A DNA stretch of 64,000 bases from Nocardioides dokdonensis FR1436 (GTDB lineage: Bacteria; Actinomycetota; Actinomycetes; Propionibacteriales; Nocardioidaceae): NCBI RefSeq assembly GCF_001653335.1, contig NZ_CP015079.1, positions 620,001 to 684,000 on the forward strand, in the 5' to 3' direction. Every line of letters begins with the position of its first letter. The first letter of the stretch is position 1. Under the pieces are notes generated by a model, which was not told where the DNA came from, searched no databases, and saw only the letters and a list, made by a program, of their open reading frames with translations. The position numbers and the translations under genes are program-made. This document shows positions 43,152 through 51,746 of this stretch, piece by piece.

Positions 43152-43931
43152 TCAGATCGCGATGTGGGTCGGGCCCGAGGCGAGGCGCGAGTCGATCGCC
43201 GCGGCCAGGGCGGGGTCGCGACGCAGCTCTGCGCGCACCGTGGCCTCCCAGAAGCCGTGGAAGCCGTTGCCGTCGCTCCTGGCCATCCGCTCGAGCCACC
43301 AGTCCGGCAGCGACGACGTCGCGGGCCCGTTCGCGACCCGCACCATCCAGGCGTTCTTGCAGCGCTGCTCGAGCGCCACGGCCCGCAGGTAGACCGCGCG
43401 GGCGGTGCTGCCGAGCACGAACACGCCGTGCCCGCCCAGCAGGGCCCGGTCGGCGTCGCCCATGGCCGCGATCGCCTTGGTCGCCGCCTCCATGCTGTCG
43501 ACGGCACCGTCGTACTCGTCGACGAGCACGACCTCCCCGCCACCCAGGCTCGAGCTCTGGTCGTGGGCCGGCGGCACCTCGCCGATGTCGGACCACACGG
43601 TGCCGTACTCGGAGTGGTTGTGCAGGGCGATCTGCACGTCCGGACGGGCGGCGTGCAGCGCCAGGTGCAGCGGGATGCCCAGCGGGGCCGGCCAGTCACC
43701 CTCGACGAGGTTGCCCTCGAGGTCGATGCGGATGATCTGGTCGGGCATGACCTCCTCCCAGGTGAGCAGCCACGGGTTGCACAGCAGGGTGCCGTCGCCG
43801 AGGTTGTAGGTGATGTGGCCCGACAGGTGGTCGCGGTAGCCCTCGTTCCACAGGGCGCGACCGAGCAGCACGACCTGCTCGCGGGGGTCGAGGTCCGGGA
43901 CCAGCTGGTCGACCGTGGGAACGAAGCTCAT
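43152..43931 (-). CDS. class II aldolase/adducin family protein
   Basis: A 259-residue class II aldolase-fold protein. Zinc ligands are visible in IALHNHSEYG and LLGGHGVFVLG, and the N-terminal helix carries LSGHITYNLGDG. Members are fuculose-phosphate-type aldolases or decarboxylases on hydroxy acids. Its ATG at 43931 is 69 bases from a divergent IclR gene, with a palindrome between them. It is followed by the 2-hydroxyacid dehydrogenase. Confidence 0.82.
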   Translation of the reverse strand: MSFVPTVDQLVPDLDPREQVVLLGRALWNEGYRDHLSGHITYNLGDGTLLCNPWLLTWEEVMPDQIIRIDLEGNLVEGDWPAPLGIPLHLALHAARPDVQIALHNHSEYGTVWSDIGEVPPAHDQSSSLGGGEVVLVDEYDGAVDSMEAATKAIAAMGDADRALLGGHGVFVLGSTARAVYLRAVALEQRCKNAWMVRVANGPATSSLPDWWLERMARSDGNGFHGFWEATVRAELRRDPALAAAIDSRLASGPTHIAI

Positions 43932-43943
43932 GTCATCACCCTT

Positions 43944-43962
43944 AGTATTGCTATGTGATACT
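43944..43962. promoter_or_regulatory. candidate IclR operator
   Basis: AGTAT-TGCTATGTG-ATACT is an inverted repeat centred in the 68-bp divergent region between the aldolase (start 43931) and IclR (start 44000) genes. A second, shorter repeat (TGAT-7-ATCA, 43956-43970) overlaps it. Confidence 0.5.
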
Positions 43963-43999
43963 TTGGATCACTGAATGCCCTACCGTAGGAGAGGTCGAC

Positions 44000-44722
44000 A
44001 TGACCGTCAAGACCCTGGGCACCCTGGCCCGCGGGCTGCGCGTGCTGGAGAGCGTCGCCGCGCTCCAGCCCGTGGGCCTCACCGACCTCGCCCGCCGGAT
44101 GGGCGAGGACAAGAGCGCCCTGCAACGCACCCTGGCGACCTTGCACGCCGAGGGCTGGATCCGGCCGCTGCCCGGCTCGCCACCACGCTGGGAGGTCAGC
44201 CACAAGGCGCTCGTGGTCGCCTCGGCGGCTCTGGTCGCCTCTCCCCTGCCGGTGCGCGCGCGGGCGCTGGTGGGGACGTTGCGCGACGCCACCGCCGAGA
44301 CCGCCTACTTCACGATGCTCGAGGGCAGCACCGCCGTGGTGGTCGACGTCGCCGAGGGGTCGCAGGTGGTGCGCACCGCGCTGCAGGTCGGGCGCTCGCT
44401 CCCGCTCGAGGGCAGCGCGGTCGGGCACGCGCTCTTCGCCCACCTGGCACCCGCCGAGCGGGAGCAGTTCCCCGTCGACCCCGCCACCTGCCTCGACGAG
44501 GACGCCTACACGGAGATCCGCGGTCGCGGCTGGTCGCTGTCCGAGGGGTCGGTCAAGCAGGGCACGACCAGCATCGCAGCGGCCGCGCTCGACGAGTCGG
44601 GTCGACCGATCGGTGCGGTCGTCGTCAGCGGCCCCGACACCCGCCTCACCCCGGCCCGGTACGCCGAGATCGGGGCACTGGCCCGCGACGCCGCCGCCGA
44701 GCTCAGCAGTCGCCGCGCCTGA
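44000..44722 (+). CDS. IclR-family transcriptional regulator
   Basis: A 240-residue IclR regulator. A winged helix-turn-helix sits at residues 8-70 (LTDLARRMGEDKSALQRTL) and the effector domain follows, with SLPLEGSAVGHALFA. The ATG at 44000 is preceded by AGGAGAGG. It is divergent from the class II aldolase gene and upstream of a solute-binding lipoprotein gene, both plausible targets. Confidence 0.85.
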   Translation: MTVKTLGTLARGLRVLESVAALQPVGLTDLARRMGEDKSALQRTLATLHAEGWIRPLPGSPPRWEVSHKALVVASAALVASPLPVRARALVGTLRDATAETAYFTMLEGSTAVVVDVAEGSQVVRTALQVGRSLPLEGSAVGHALFAHLAPAEREQFPVDPATCLDEDAYTEIRGRGWSLSEGSVKQGTTSIAAAALDESGRPIGAVVVSGPDTRLTPARYAEIGALARDAAAELSSRRA

Positions 44723-44812
44723 GCGCTCACCCGAGCGGGTGCGCAGAGCACATTCGGGACGATGAGACGGAAACCTGTACACCGGCCTGACTGCCATATA
44801 CCTTTTCGAACT

Positions 44813-46459
44813 ATGACTATCTACTCCAAGCGCAGTCCGCTTCGCCGCAGCCGCAGTCGCCCGGTCGCGATCGCGCGGGCCGCGATCCCCCTCACCGCCG
44901 CGCTCCTGCTGGTGGCCTCGTGCACCTCCTCCGCCTCGGACACCGACACGAAGGAGGACGCCGGCTCCAGCACCGCTTCGTTCGCACCCGGCCTGGTGAA
45001 CCTGCCCGCTGCCGGCGACGTCGTCGAGGGCGGCACCCTGACCTACGGCGCCTACGCGGAGCCGCTCGCGCTCGACCCGGTCTCGACGATCGTGGCCGGC
45101 ACGACGGGCGGCACCGAGATGGCTGCGATCTACGACGTCCTCCTGCGCTGGGACGAGGAGTCGCAGACGGCCGTCCCGCAGCTCGCCGAGGCGTTCACCC
45201 CGAACGACGACCACACCCGCTGGGAGCTGGTGCTGCGCCCCGACGTGGAGTTCAGCGACGGCACCGCCCTGGACGCCGACGCAGTGGAGTGGAGCATCGA
45301 TCGCTACGTCGAGAACGGCGGCCACGACGCCGCCCTGTGGTCGGGCAACGTCACCGACATGGAGGTCACCGGTGACCTCAGCCTGGAGTTCACGCTGGCT
45401 CGCAGCTGGCCCAGCTTCGACGCGCTCTTCACCACCGGCATCGGCATGGTCGTGGCGAAGGCCGCGGACGCCGGCAAGACCTTCACCCCGATCGGCGCCG
45501 GTCCGTTCGTCTTCGCGGACCGCTCGCCGCAGGAGAAGATGACGTTGACCGCGAACCCCGACTACTACGACGGCAAGGCGCCGTTGGAGTCGCTCCAGTT
45601 CGTCTACATCGTCGACCCCAGCGCTCAGGCCGACACGTTCAAGCAGGGTGGCCTGTCGATGGCCATCCAGCGGGATCCGGTGATCGTCGACGAGGCACTG
45701 ACCGAGGGGACGGCCGGGTACCTGCAGGTGGTGGGCGCCGGCGTCACCGGGTTGATCAACGCCACCGAGGGTCGACCGGGCGAGGATGTCCGGATCCGTC
45801 AGGCGATGCAGCTCGCCGTGGACCCGGAGTTCGTCAACGAGCGGGTCAACGGCGGTGCCGGTGTGGCGTCGTCGTCGCTCTTCCCGTCGACCTCGCGCTT
45901 CCACCAGGACGGCGTCGAGGGTCTGCAGCAGGACCAGGAAGCGGCGAAGAAGCTGGTCGCGGAGGCCAAGGCGGACGGCTTCGACGGCAAGATCACCTAC
46001 ATCACCGGCAGCTCGCCGGCACAGCGTGACACTGCGCTCGCCTACGAGGCCCAGCTCAACGCGGTCGGCTTCGACGCCGACTCCGAGCTCCTCGGCTCCG
46101 TGCCGGACCTCATCACGCGCGTCATCGAGGGTGACTACGACTACTCGACCTGGGCCCTGAGCTGGCGCGACTCGGCGCCGTACGCCCGGATGTTCGGCAT
46201 CAACCACTCCGAGGGCAACGCCGGCTACGGCACGGCGACCTCGCCGGAGATGGACACGCTGATCGAGGACTTCCAGGCGGCGGCCACCGAGGAGGAGCAG
46301 CTCGCCGCGGCCCAGGCGTTGCAGGAGGGCTGGAACGAGCTGTCGCCGGCGCTCATCGTCGGCCCGACGGCCGAGTTCGCCATGTGGCAGGAGGACGTGC
46401 ACGGCGTCCAGACCAACAGCAACACGATCGTGCTCCTCGACGAGGCCTGGGTGTCCTGA
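44813..46459 (+). CDS. ABC transporter solute-binding lipoprotein (family 5)
   Basis: A 548-residue SBP_bac_5 (peptide/nickel/opine type) binding protein. A twin-arginine-rich n-region and hydrophobic segment end in the lipobox LLVASC (Cys37), so it should be lipid-anchored outside the membrane. The mature part shows the family signatures LTYGAYAEPLALDP, a WELVLRPDVEFSDGTALDAD segment and PIGAGPFVF. No permease or ATPase gene is near, so it is an orphan. The start at 44813 lacks a clear ribosome-binding site. A long hairpin follows. Confidence 0.87.
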   Translation: MTIYSKRSPLRRSRSRPVAIARAAIPLTAALLLVASCTSSASDTDTKEDAGSSTASFAPGLVNLPAAGDVVEGGTLTYGAYAEPLALDPVSTIVAGTTGGTEMAAIYDVLLRWDEESQTAVPQLAEAFTPNDDHTRWELVLRPDVEFSDGTALDADAVEWSIDRYVENGGHDAALWSGNVTDMEVTGDLSLEFTLARSWPSFDALFTTGIGMVVAKAADAGKTFTPIGAGPFVFADRSPQEKMTLTANPDYYDGKAPLESLQFVYIVDPSAQADTFKQGGLSMAIQRDPVIVDEALTEGTAGYLQVVGAGVTGLINATEGRPGEDVRIRQAMQLAVDPEFVNERVNGGAGVASSSLFPSTSRFHQDGVEGLQQDQEAAKKLVAEAKADGFDGKITYITGSSPAQRDTALAYEAQLNAVGFDADSELLGSVPDLITRVIEGDYDYSTWALSWRDSAPYARMFGINHSEGNAGYGTATSPEMDTLIEDFQAAATEEEQLAAAQALQEGWNELSPALIVGPTAEFAMWQEDVHGVQTNSNTIVLLDEAWVS

Positions 46460-46470
46460 CCCACGCGACC

Positions 46471-46524
46471 CGAGGAGAGGGCGGCGGGGAGTGGCTCAGG
46501 CCGCCCCCCGCCGCCCTCTCCTCG
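46471..46524. terminator. bidirectional terminator, 19-bp perfect stem
   Basis: CGAGGAGAGGGCGGCGGGG (46471-46489) pairs perfectly with 46506-46524 around a 16-base loop. It lies 12 bases after the solute-binding protein stop and two bases before the end of the convergent alcohol dehydrogenase, so it can serve both. Confidence 0.85.
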
Positions 46525-46525
46525 T

Positions 46526-47650
46526 TCAGCTGTCGCCGAACGTGACCACCACCCGCGCGGCCTCGCCGCGGCGCATCAGGTCGAAGCCCTCGTTGACCTG
46601 CTCGAGCGGCACCCGCTGGGACACGAGGGCGTCGAGCTCCAGGCGGTCCTGCAGGTAGAGGTCGGCCAGCAGCGGCAGGTCGCGTGGGAAGTAGTTCGCT
46701 CCCATCAGCAGCCCCTGGACGCCCTTGGCCTGGGTGACCATGGACAGGCCGGGCAGGACGATCTCCTCCCCCATGGGCGGGATGCCCACCATCCACGCGG
46801 TGCGCCCGGGGCGCAGCATGGCCACGGCGGAGCTGATCGTCCGGCTGCGACCCACGACGTCGAAGACGTGGTCGACCCCTCCGGTCAGTTCCTGCACCGC
46901 GGTCACGGCGTCCTCGGCACTGCTGTCGACCACGTCCGTCGCGCCGAAGCGCCGCGCCAGCTCCAGCTTCTCCGCGGACAGGTCGACCGCGACGATCCGG
47001 GACGCCCCGGCGATCCGCGCTCCCTGGAGGACGTTCAGCCCGACGCCTCCGCAGCCGATCACGGCCACGGTCTCCCCGGCGCGCACCCGGGCCCCGTTGA
47101 CCACCGAGCCCACGCCGGTGAGCACGGCGCAGCCCAGCAGGGCCGCCCGGTCGGCCGGCACCTCGGTGGGCACGCGCACGACGGAGTTGCGGTGCAGCAC
47201 CGTCACCTCGCTCAGCCCGCCCAGCCCGGCCACCTGACCGACCGGTGCACCGTCGCGCACGAGTCGAGGCTGCGGACGGTCGACCCGCCCCAGGTCGTGG
47301 CGGCGCTCGCAGATCCACGTCCGGCCGGTGCGGCACGCCACGCACCGCCCGCAGAACATCGACAGGCAGGCACTGACCCGGTCCCCGACCGCCAGGTCGT
47401 CCACGGACGACCCGACCGCCTCCACGGTCCCGGAGATCTCGTGACCGGGGACGGTGGGCAGCACGACCGGGAACTCACCCTCGAGCATGTGCAGGTCCGA
47501 GTGGCACAGCCCGCAGGCCAGGACCCGCACCCGCACCTCGTCGGGGGCCAGCCAGTCGTCCACGTCCACCTCGGTGAGCACCAGGCGTCCGGGCGCCTGG
47601 TCGAGGACGGCGGCGCGGACCCGGGTCCGCGCGGGGGAGGATGCACTCAC
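46526..47650 (-). CDS. zinc-dependent alcohol dehydrogenase (MDR family)
   Basis: A 374-residue medium-chain zinc alcohol dehydrogenase. Catalytic zinc ligands are GLCHSDLH and GHE; structural-zinc cysteines are in CGRCVACRTGRTWIC; the NAD-binding motif is VIGCGGVGLNVLQG near residue 195. The GTG at 47650 overlaps the stop of the aldehyde dehydrogenase (GTGA), giving a two-gene operon that would take an alcohol to an acid. It is paralogous to the dehydrogenase at 50598-51689. Confidence 0.88.
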   Translation of the reverse strand: MSASSPARTRVRAAVLDQAPGRLVLTEVDVDDWLAPDEVRVRVLACGLCHSDLHMLEGEFPVVLPTVPGHEISGTVEAVGSSVDDLAVGDRVSACLSMFCGRCVACRTGRTWICERRHDLGRVDRPQPRLVRDGAPVGQVAGLGGLSEVTVLHRNSVVRVPTEVPADRAALLGCAVLTGVGSVVNGARVRAGETVAVIGCGGVGLNVLQGARIAGASRIVAVDLSAEKLELARRFGATDVVDSSAEDAVTAVQELTGGVDHVFDVVGRSRTISSAVAMLRPGRTAWMVGIPPMGEEIVLPGLSMVTQAKGVQGLLMGANYFPRDLPLLADLYLQDRLELDALVSQRVPLEQVNEGFDLMRRGEAARVVVTFGDS

Positions 47651-49065
47651 AGCTGCACCGCCTTCGTCTCGAGGTACTCGTCCAGGCCGAAGCGCCCGCC
47701 CTCGCGGCCGTACCCGGAGCGCTTGTAGCCGCCGAACGGGGCGGAGATGTTGAACGCGCCGCCGTTGACGGCGACCTGTCCGGTGCGCAGGCGTCGCGCC
47801 ACCGCCAGGGCACGGTCGGGGTCGGCCGACCACACCGCCCCCGACAGCCCGTAGTCGGTGTCGTTGGCCACGGCGACCGCCTCGTCCTCGGAGTCCACGG
47901 CGATCACGCACAGCACGGGCCCGAAGACCTCCTCGCGCGCGATGCGCATGCTCGGCTCGACGCGCAGCACCGTGGGACGCACGTAGTAGCCGCCCGCGGG
48001 CACGCCCTCCGGTGCGTCCAGGCCGCCGGAGACCACGGTGGCGCCGTCGTCCAGGGCACCTCGCAGGTGCTGGAGCACCCGGTGGTGCTGGGCGGCCGAG
48101 GCCACCGGCCCCACCGCCGTGTCCGGGTCGCGCGGGTCGCCGACCCGCAGCTGCGCGACCGCGGCCGCGAGGATCTCCTCGACCTCGGCGAGCCGGGCCC
48201 GGGGCACGATCAACCGGGTGAGCGCCGCGCACGTCTGGCCGTTGTTCAGCAGGCAGCCGTTGAGCGTGGCGGGCACGGCGGTCGCCAGGTCGGCGTCGTC
48301 AAGCAGCACGCTCGCGGACTTGCCGCCCAGCTCGAGGGTCACCCGGGTCACCCCGGCCGCGGCCAGCTCGGCGATCCGGACGCCGGTCCGCGTCGAGCCG
48401 GTGAAGCTCACCGCCCCGACCCGGGGGTCGGTGACCAGCGGCTCGCCGGCCTCCGCTCCCGTGCCCACCACCAGGTTCGCCACCCCACCGGGGAGGCCGG
48501 CCTCGGCCAGGGCCTCGAAGAAGCCGATGGTCGTCAGCGGAGCGATCTCGGAGGGCTTGAGGACCACGGTGCACCCCACGGCCAGCGCCGGCACCAGCTT
48601 GGTGGCGAGCTGGTAGAGCGGGTAGTTCCACGCGGTGATGGCCGCGGCGACACCCACACTCTCGCGGAGCACCAGTGAGCTGCCGACCCGCTCCTCGAAG
48701 GTGTGGCTCTCCACCTTGTCGGCGACGTCGCGCATCGTGGCCGCGACCATGTGCCCGTGCACGATCGGGGCCATCCGGATGGGGGTCCCGACCTCCTGCG
48801 CCGCGGTCGCGCCGAGCTCGTCGGCCCGCTTCTCGACGAGCTCGGCCGCGGTGCGGAGCAGGTCGGCCCGGTCGGTGACCGGCGTCGCCGCCCACCCCGG
48901 CCAGGCCCGGCCGGCGGCCGCGCAGGCCCGCGCGACGTCCTCGGCCCCGGCCCCCTGGAAGCGGGTGAGGACGGAGCCGTCGGCGGCGCTGGACACCTCG
49001 ACCTCCGTGCTGCCCGTCCCCGGCGCCCATGCCCCGTCGACGTAGGTCGCCTGCACTGTGCGCAT
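47647..49065 (-). CDS. NAD(P)-dependent aldehyde dehydrogenase
   Basis: A 472-residue ALDH with TAWNYPLYQLATKLVPALA, LELGGKSASVLLDDAD, the nucleophile region LNNGQTCAALTRL (Cys near residue 278), EEVFGPVLCVI and FGGYKRSGYGRE, so all catalytic elements are present. It is cotranscribed with the alcohol dehydrogenase downstream and divergent from a second ALDH. An AATAGGAATA-centred palindrome lies in the shared 120-bp promoter region. Confidence 0.9.
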   Translation of the reverse strand: MRTVQATYVDGAWAPGTGSTEVEVSSAADGSVLTRFQGAGAEDVARACAAAGRAWPGWAATPVTDRADLLRTAAELVEKRADELGATAAQEVGTPIRMAPIVHGHMVAATMRDVADKVESHTFEERVGSSLVLRESVGVAAAITAWNYPLYQLATKLVPALAVGCTVVLKPSEIAPLTTIGFFEALAEAGLPGGVANLVVGTGAEAGEPLVTDPRVGAVSFTGSTRTGVRIAELAAAGVTRVTLELGGKSASVLLDDADLATAVPATLNGCLLNNGQTCAALTRLIVPRARLAEVEEILAAAVAQLRVGDPRDPDTAVGPVASAAQHHRVLQHLRGALDDGATVVSGGLDAPEGVPAGGYYVRPTVLRVEPSMRIAREEVFGPVLCVIAVDSEDEAVAVANDTDYGLSGAVWSADPDRALAVARRLRTGQVAVNGGAFNISAPFGGYKRSGYGREGGRFGLDEYLETKAVQL

Positions 49066-49130
49066 CCCGTACCACCCTCCTCGCCGACCGCCCGGTCGCG
49101 ATCAGCCGCGGACCTTGCCAAGTCGGGATA

Positions 49131-49150
49131 TGTTCAATAGGAATAGAACA
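49131..49150. promoter_or_regulatory. palindromic operator between two divergent aldehyde dehydrogenase genes
   Basis: TGTTCAATAGGAATAGAACA is an inverted repeat of the form TGTTCnATnnnnATnGAACA. It lies 65 bases from the minus-strand ALDH start (49065) and 35 bases from the plus-strand ALDH start (49186). No regulator gene adjoins it. Confidence 0.55.
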
Positions 49151-49185
49151 ACCTAGACCACTTCCGTCGGCCACGAGGATGAGCG

Positions 49186-50601
49186 ATGCAGACCAGGGAC
49201 CAGATCCACATCGACGGGCAGTGGGTCGAGCCGCACGGCGACGAGGTGCTCAGCCTCGTCGACCCCCGCACCGGCGAGCAGCACGCCCGGGTCCGCCTGG
49301 GCGACGAGGTCGACGTGGACCGCGCGGTGCTGGGCGCCCGACGGGTGCTCGACGAGGGGCCCGCGTGGCCCCTGGCCGACCGGATCGCGGCGCTGCGGGC
49401 CCTGCACGCGCGGATCACCGAGCGGGCCGAGGAGTTCGCGGACACGATGTCCGCGGAGATGGGATCTCCGGCGGCGTTCGCCCGTCAGGTCCAGGTCGGG
49501 ATGCCGCTGGCGACGCTGGCGACCACCACCGACGTCGCCGAGGCCTACCCGTTCGACGAGGCGCTCGGAGCATCCACGCTGGTGCGCGAGCCGGTCGGCG
49601 TCGTGGCCGCGATCAGTCCCTGGAACTTCCCCCTGCACCAGGCGCTCGCCAAGGTCGGCTCGGCGCTGGCCGCCGGCTGCCCGGTGGTGCTGAAGCCGGC
49701 GGAGACCACCCCGTTGACCGCCTACCTGCTGGTCGAGGCCGCGCGGGACGCCGGTGTCCCGGCCGGCTGGCTTCAGCTGGTCCCGGGCCGCGGCACCGTC
49801 GTGGGCGCCGCGCTGGCCGAGCACCCCGGGGTCGACATGGTCTCGTTCACCGGCTCCACCGCGACCGGCCGGGAGATCGCTCGCACCGCCGCGGGCACGC
49901 TCAAGCGGGTCGCCCTCGAGCTGGGCGGGAAGTCCCCCAGCGTGCTCCTCGACGACCTCGACGACGAGGCCTTCGCGACCGCCGTCCGGACGAGCGCCGG
50001 CTTCTGCATGATGAACACCGGCCAGACCTGCGCGGCCTGGACCCGCCTCATCGTGCCCGAGGACCGCTACGCCGACGCGGTCGCGATCGCCTCGCAGACC
50101 GCCGCGGCGTTCGTGCCGGGCGAGAACCTCGGCCCGCTCGCCTCCCAGGTCCAGTGGGAGCGGGTGGCCGGACACCTGCACCAGGCCGTCGAGGAGGGCG
50201 CCACGGTCGAGCACGGCGACCCCGCACCGGCCCAGCCGGAGCGTGGCTTCCACATGGCACCCGTCGTGCTCGGCGGGGTCACCCCCGACATGCGGATCGG
50301 TCGCGAGGAGGTCTTCGGTCCGGTGCTCGCCGTCCAGACGCACCGCGGCGACGACGATGCCGTACGCCTGGCCAACGCCACCGACTACGGCCTCTCCGCG
50401 GGCGTGTTCGGCGCCGACCCCGACCGGGCCGGCGCCGTCGCCCGGCGGATCCGTTCCGGGACGGTCCACGTGAACGGGCTCAACAACAACCGGCTGGCGC
50501 CGTTCGGCGGGATGAAGCAGTCCGGGATCGGGCGGGAGTACGGCGTCCACGGACTCGAGGAGTTCCTCGAGGTGAAGTCGATCCAGCCGCCCGCCGGCTA
50601 G
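49186..50601 (+). CDS. NAD(P)-dependent aldehyde dehydrogenase
   Basis: A 471-residue ALDH with SPWNFPLHQALAKVGSALA, LELGGKSPSVLLDDLDD, FCMMNTGQTCAAWTRL (nucleophile Cys near residue 281), EEVFGPVLAV and FGGMKQSGIGREYG. It is about as long as its divergent neighbour but differs enough to suggest a different aldehyde. Its TAG stop overlaps the stop of the convergent alcohol dehydrogenase within CTAG. It is the only plus-strand catabolic gene between 46.5 and 64 kb. Confidence 0.9.
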   Translation: MQTRDQIHIDGQWVEPHGDEVLSLVDPRTGEQHARVRLGDEVDVDRAVLGARRVLDEGPAWPLADRIAALRALHARITERAEEFADTMSAEMGSPAAFARQVQVGMPLATLATTTDVAEAYPFDEALGASTLVREPVGVVAAISPWNFPLHQALAKVGSALAAGCPVVLKPAETTPLTAYLLVEAARDAGVPAGWLQLVPGRGTVVGAALAEHPGVDMVSFTGSTATGREIARTAAGTLKRVALELGGKSPSVLLDDLDDEAFATAVRTSAGFCMMNTGQTCAAWTRLIVPEDRYADAVAIASQTAAAFVPGENLGPLASQVQWERVAGHLHQAVEEGATVEHGDPAPAQPERGFHMAPVVLGGVTPDMRIGREEVFGPVLAVQTHRGDDDAVRLANATDYGLSAGVFGADPDRAGAVARRIRSGTVHVNGLNNNRLAPFGGMKQSGIGREYGVHGLEEFLEVKSIQPPAG

Positions 50602-51689
50602 TCGAAGCTGAGCAGCTGCCGGGCGACGCCGCCACCGGTCAGCCGGTCGTAGGCCTCGTTGACCTCGGCCAGGGGCACGGTGCCACTGATCAGGTCGTCC
50701 AGGCGGAGGCGTCCCCGCAGGTAGAGGTCGACGTAGCGCGGGATGTCGACCAGGAACTGGTTCGACCCGATCTGCGAGCCCTGCAGCCGCTTCTCGACGA
50801 GCAGGTCCAGCCCCGAGATCGAGACCTTCTCCCCCGGCGGCAGCATCCCGACCACGGTCGCGGTGCCGCCTCGGCGTGCCATGGCGAAGGCCTGCTCGGT
50901 GGTGACCGCCAGCCCGACCGCCTCGAAGGCGTGGTGCACGCCGCCGCCGGTGAGCTCGCGCACCGCCTCGACCGGGTCGGTGGTCGAGGCGTCGACGACG
51001 TCGGTGGCACCGAACGTCCGGGCCAGCTCCAGCTTGGCGGGGTCGGTGTCCACGGCGATGATCCGCCCGGCCCCGACCAGCTCCGCGCCGTGCACGGTGC
51101 TCAGGCCGACCCCGCCGCAGCCGATCACGGCCACGGACTCGCCGGGCCGGACGGCGGCGGTCCGGAAGACCGCGCCCAGCCCCGTGACCACGCCGCAGCC
51201 GAGCAGCGCAGCCGGGCCGAGGGGCATCTCCGGTGCGATCCGGACCAGGGCGTTCTGGTGCACCAGGGTCAGCTCGGAGAAGCTCGAGAGGTTCAGGAAC
51301 TGGGTGAGCGGGGCACCGTCCAGGCTGAGCCGGGGCGGCGCGCCCGCAGGCCGGTTCACCCCCTGCTTGAGACACAGGGCGGGGTTGCCCGACAGGCAGA
51401 ACTCGCACCTGCCGCAGAAGACGGACAGGCAGGCCACCACGTGGTCCCCGGGCGCCAGTGCGGTGACCCGGTCGCCGACCGCCTCGACCACACCGGCCGA
51501 CTCGTGGCCGAGCACGGTCGGGAGCGGGTACGGCATCACCCCCTGCATGAAGTGCAGGTCGGAGTGACACACCCCGGCTGCCACGGTGCGCACCAGCACC
51601 TCGTCCGGGCCGGGGTCGTCGACGTCGATGCGGTGGATCTCGAGCCGTCCCGGGCTGGTCGTCAGGACGGCTGCTCTGCTGCTGCTCAC
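50598..51689 (-). CDS. zinc-dependent alcohol dehydrogenase (MDR family), end of operon B
   Basis: A 363-residue medium-chain zinc alcohol dehydrogenase with GVCHSDLH and GHE catalytic-zinc motifs, CGRCEFCLSGNPALC structural cysteines and VIGCGGVGLSTVHG. It starts with GTG. It lies 57 bases after the BVMO gene in the same direction and so closes the twelve-gene operon B. It may make the BVMO's ketone from an alcohol, or oxidise the alcohol freed by the esterase. Confidence 0.88.
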   Translation of the reverse strand: MSSSRAAVLTTSPGRLEIHRIDVDDPGPDEVLVRTVAAGVCHSDLHFMQGVMPYPLPTVLGHESAGVVEAVGDRVTALAPGDHVVACLSVFCGRCEFCLSGNPALCLKQGVNRPAGAPPRLSLDGAPLTQFLNLSSFSELTLVHQNALVRIAPEMPLGPAALLGCGVVTGLGAVFRTAAVRPGESVAVIGCGGVGLSTVHGAELVGAGRIIAVDTDPAKLELARTFGATDVVDASTTDPVEAVRELTGGGVHHAFEAVGLAVTTEQAFAMARRGGTATVVGMLPPGEKVSISGLDLLVEKRLQGSQIGSNQFLVDIPRYVDLYLRGRLRLDDLISGTVPLAEVNEAYDRLTGGGVARQLLSFD

Positions 51690-51746
51690 GGGGGCTCCTC
51701 GGGTGGGCGGACGCGCGGGGGTGGGGCGGTGGGACGGGCGGGCCGC

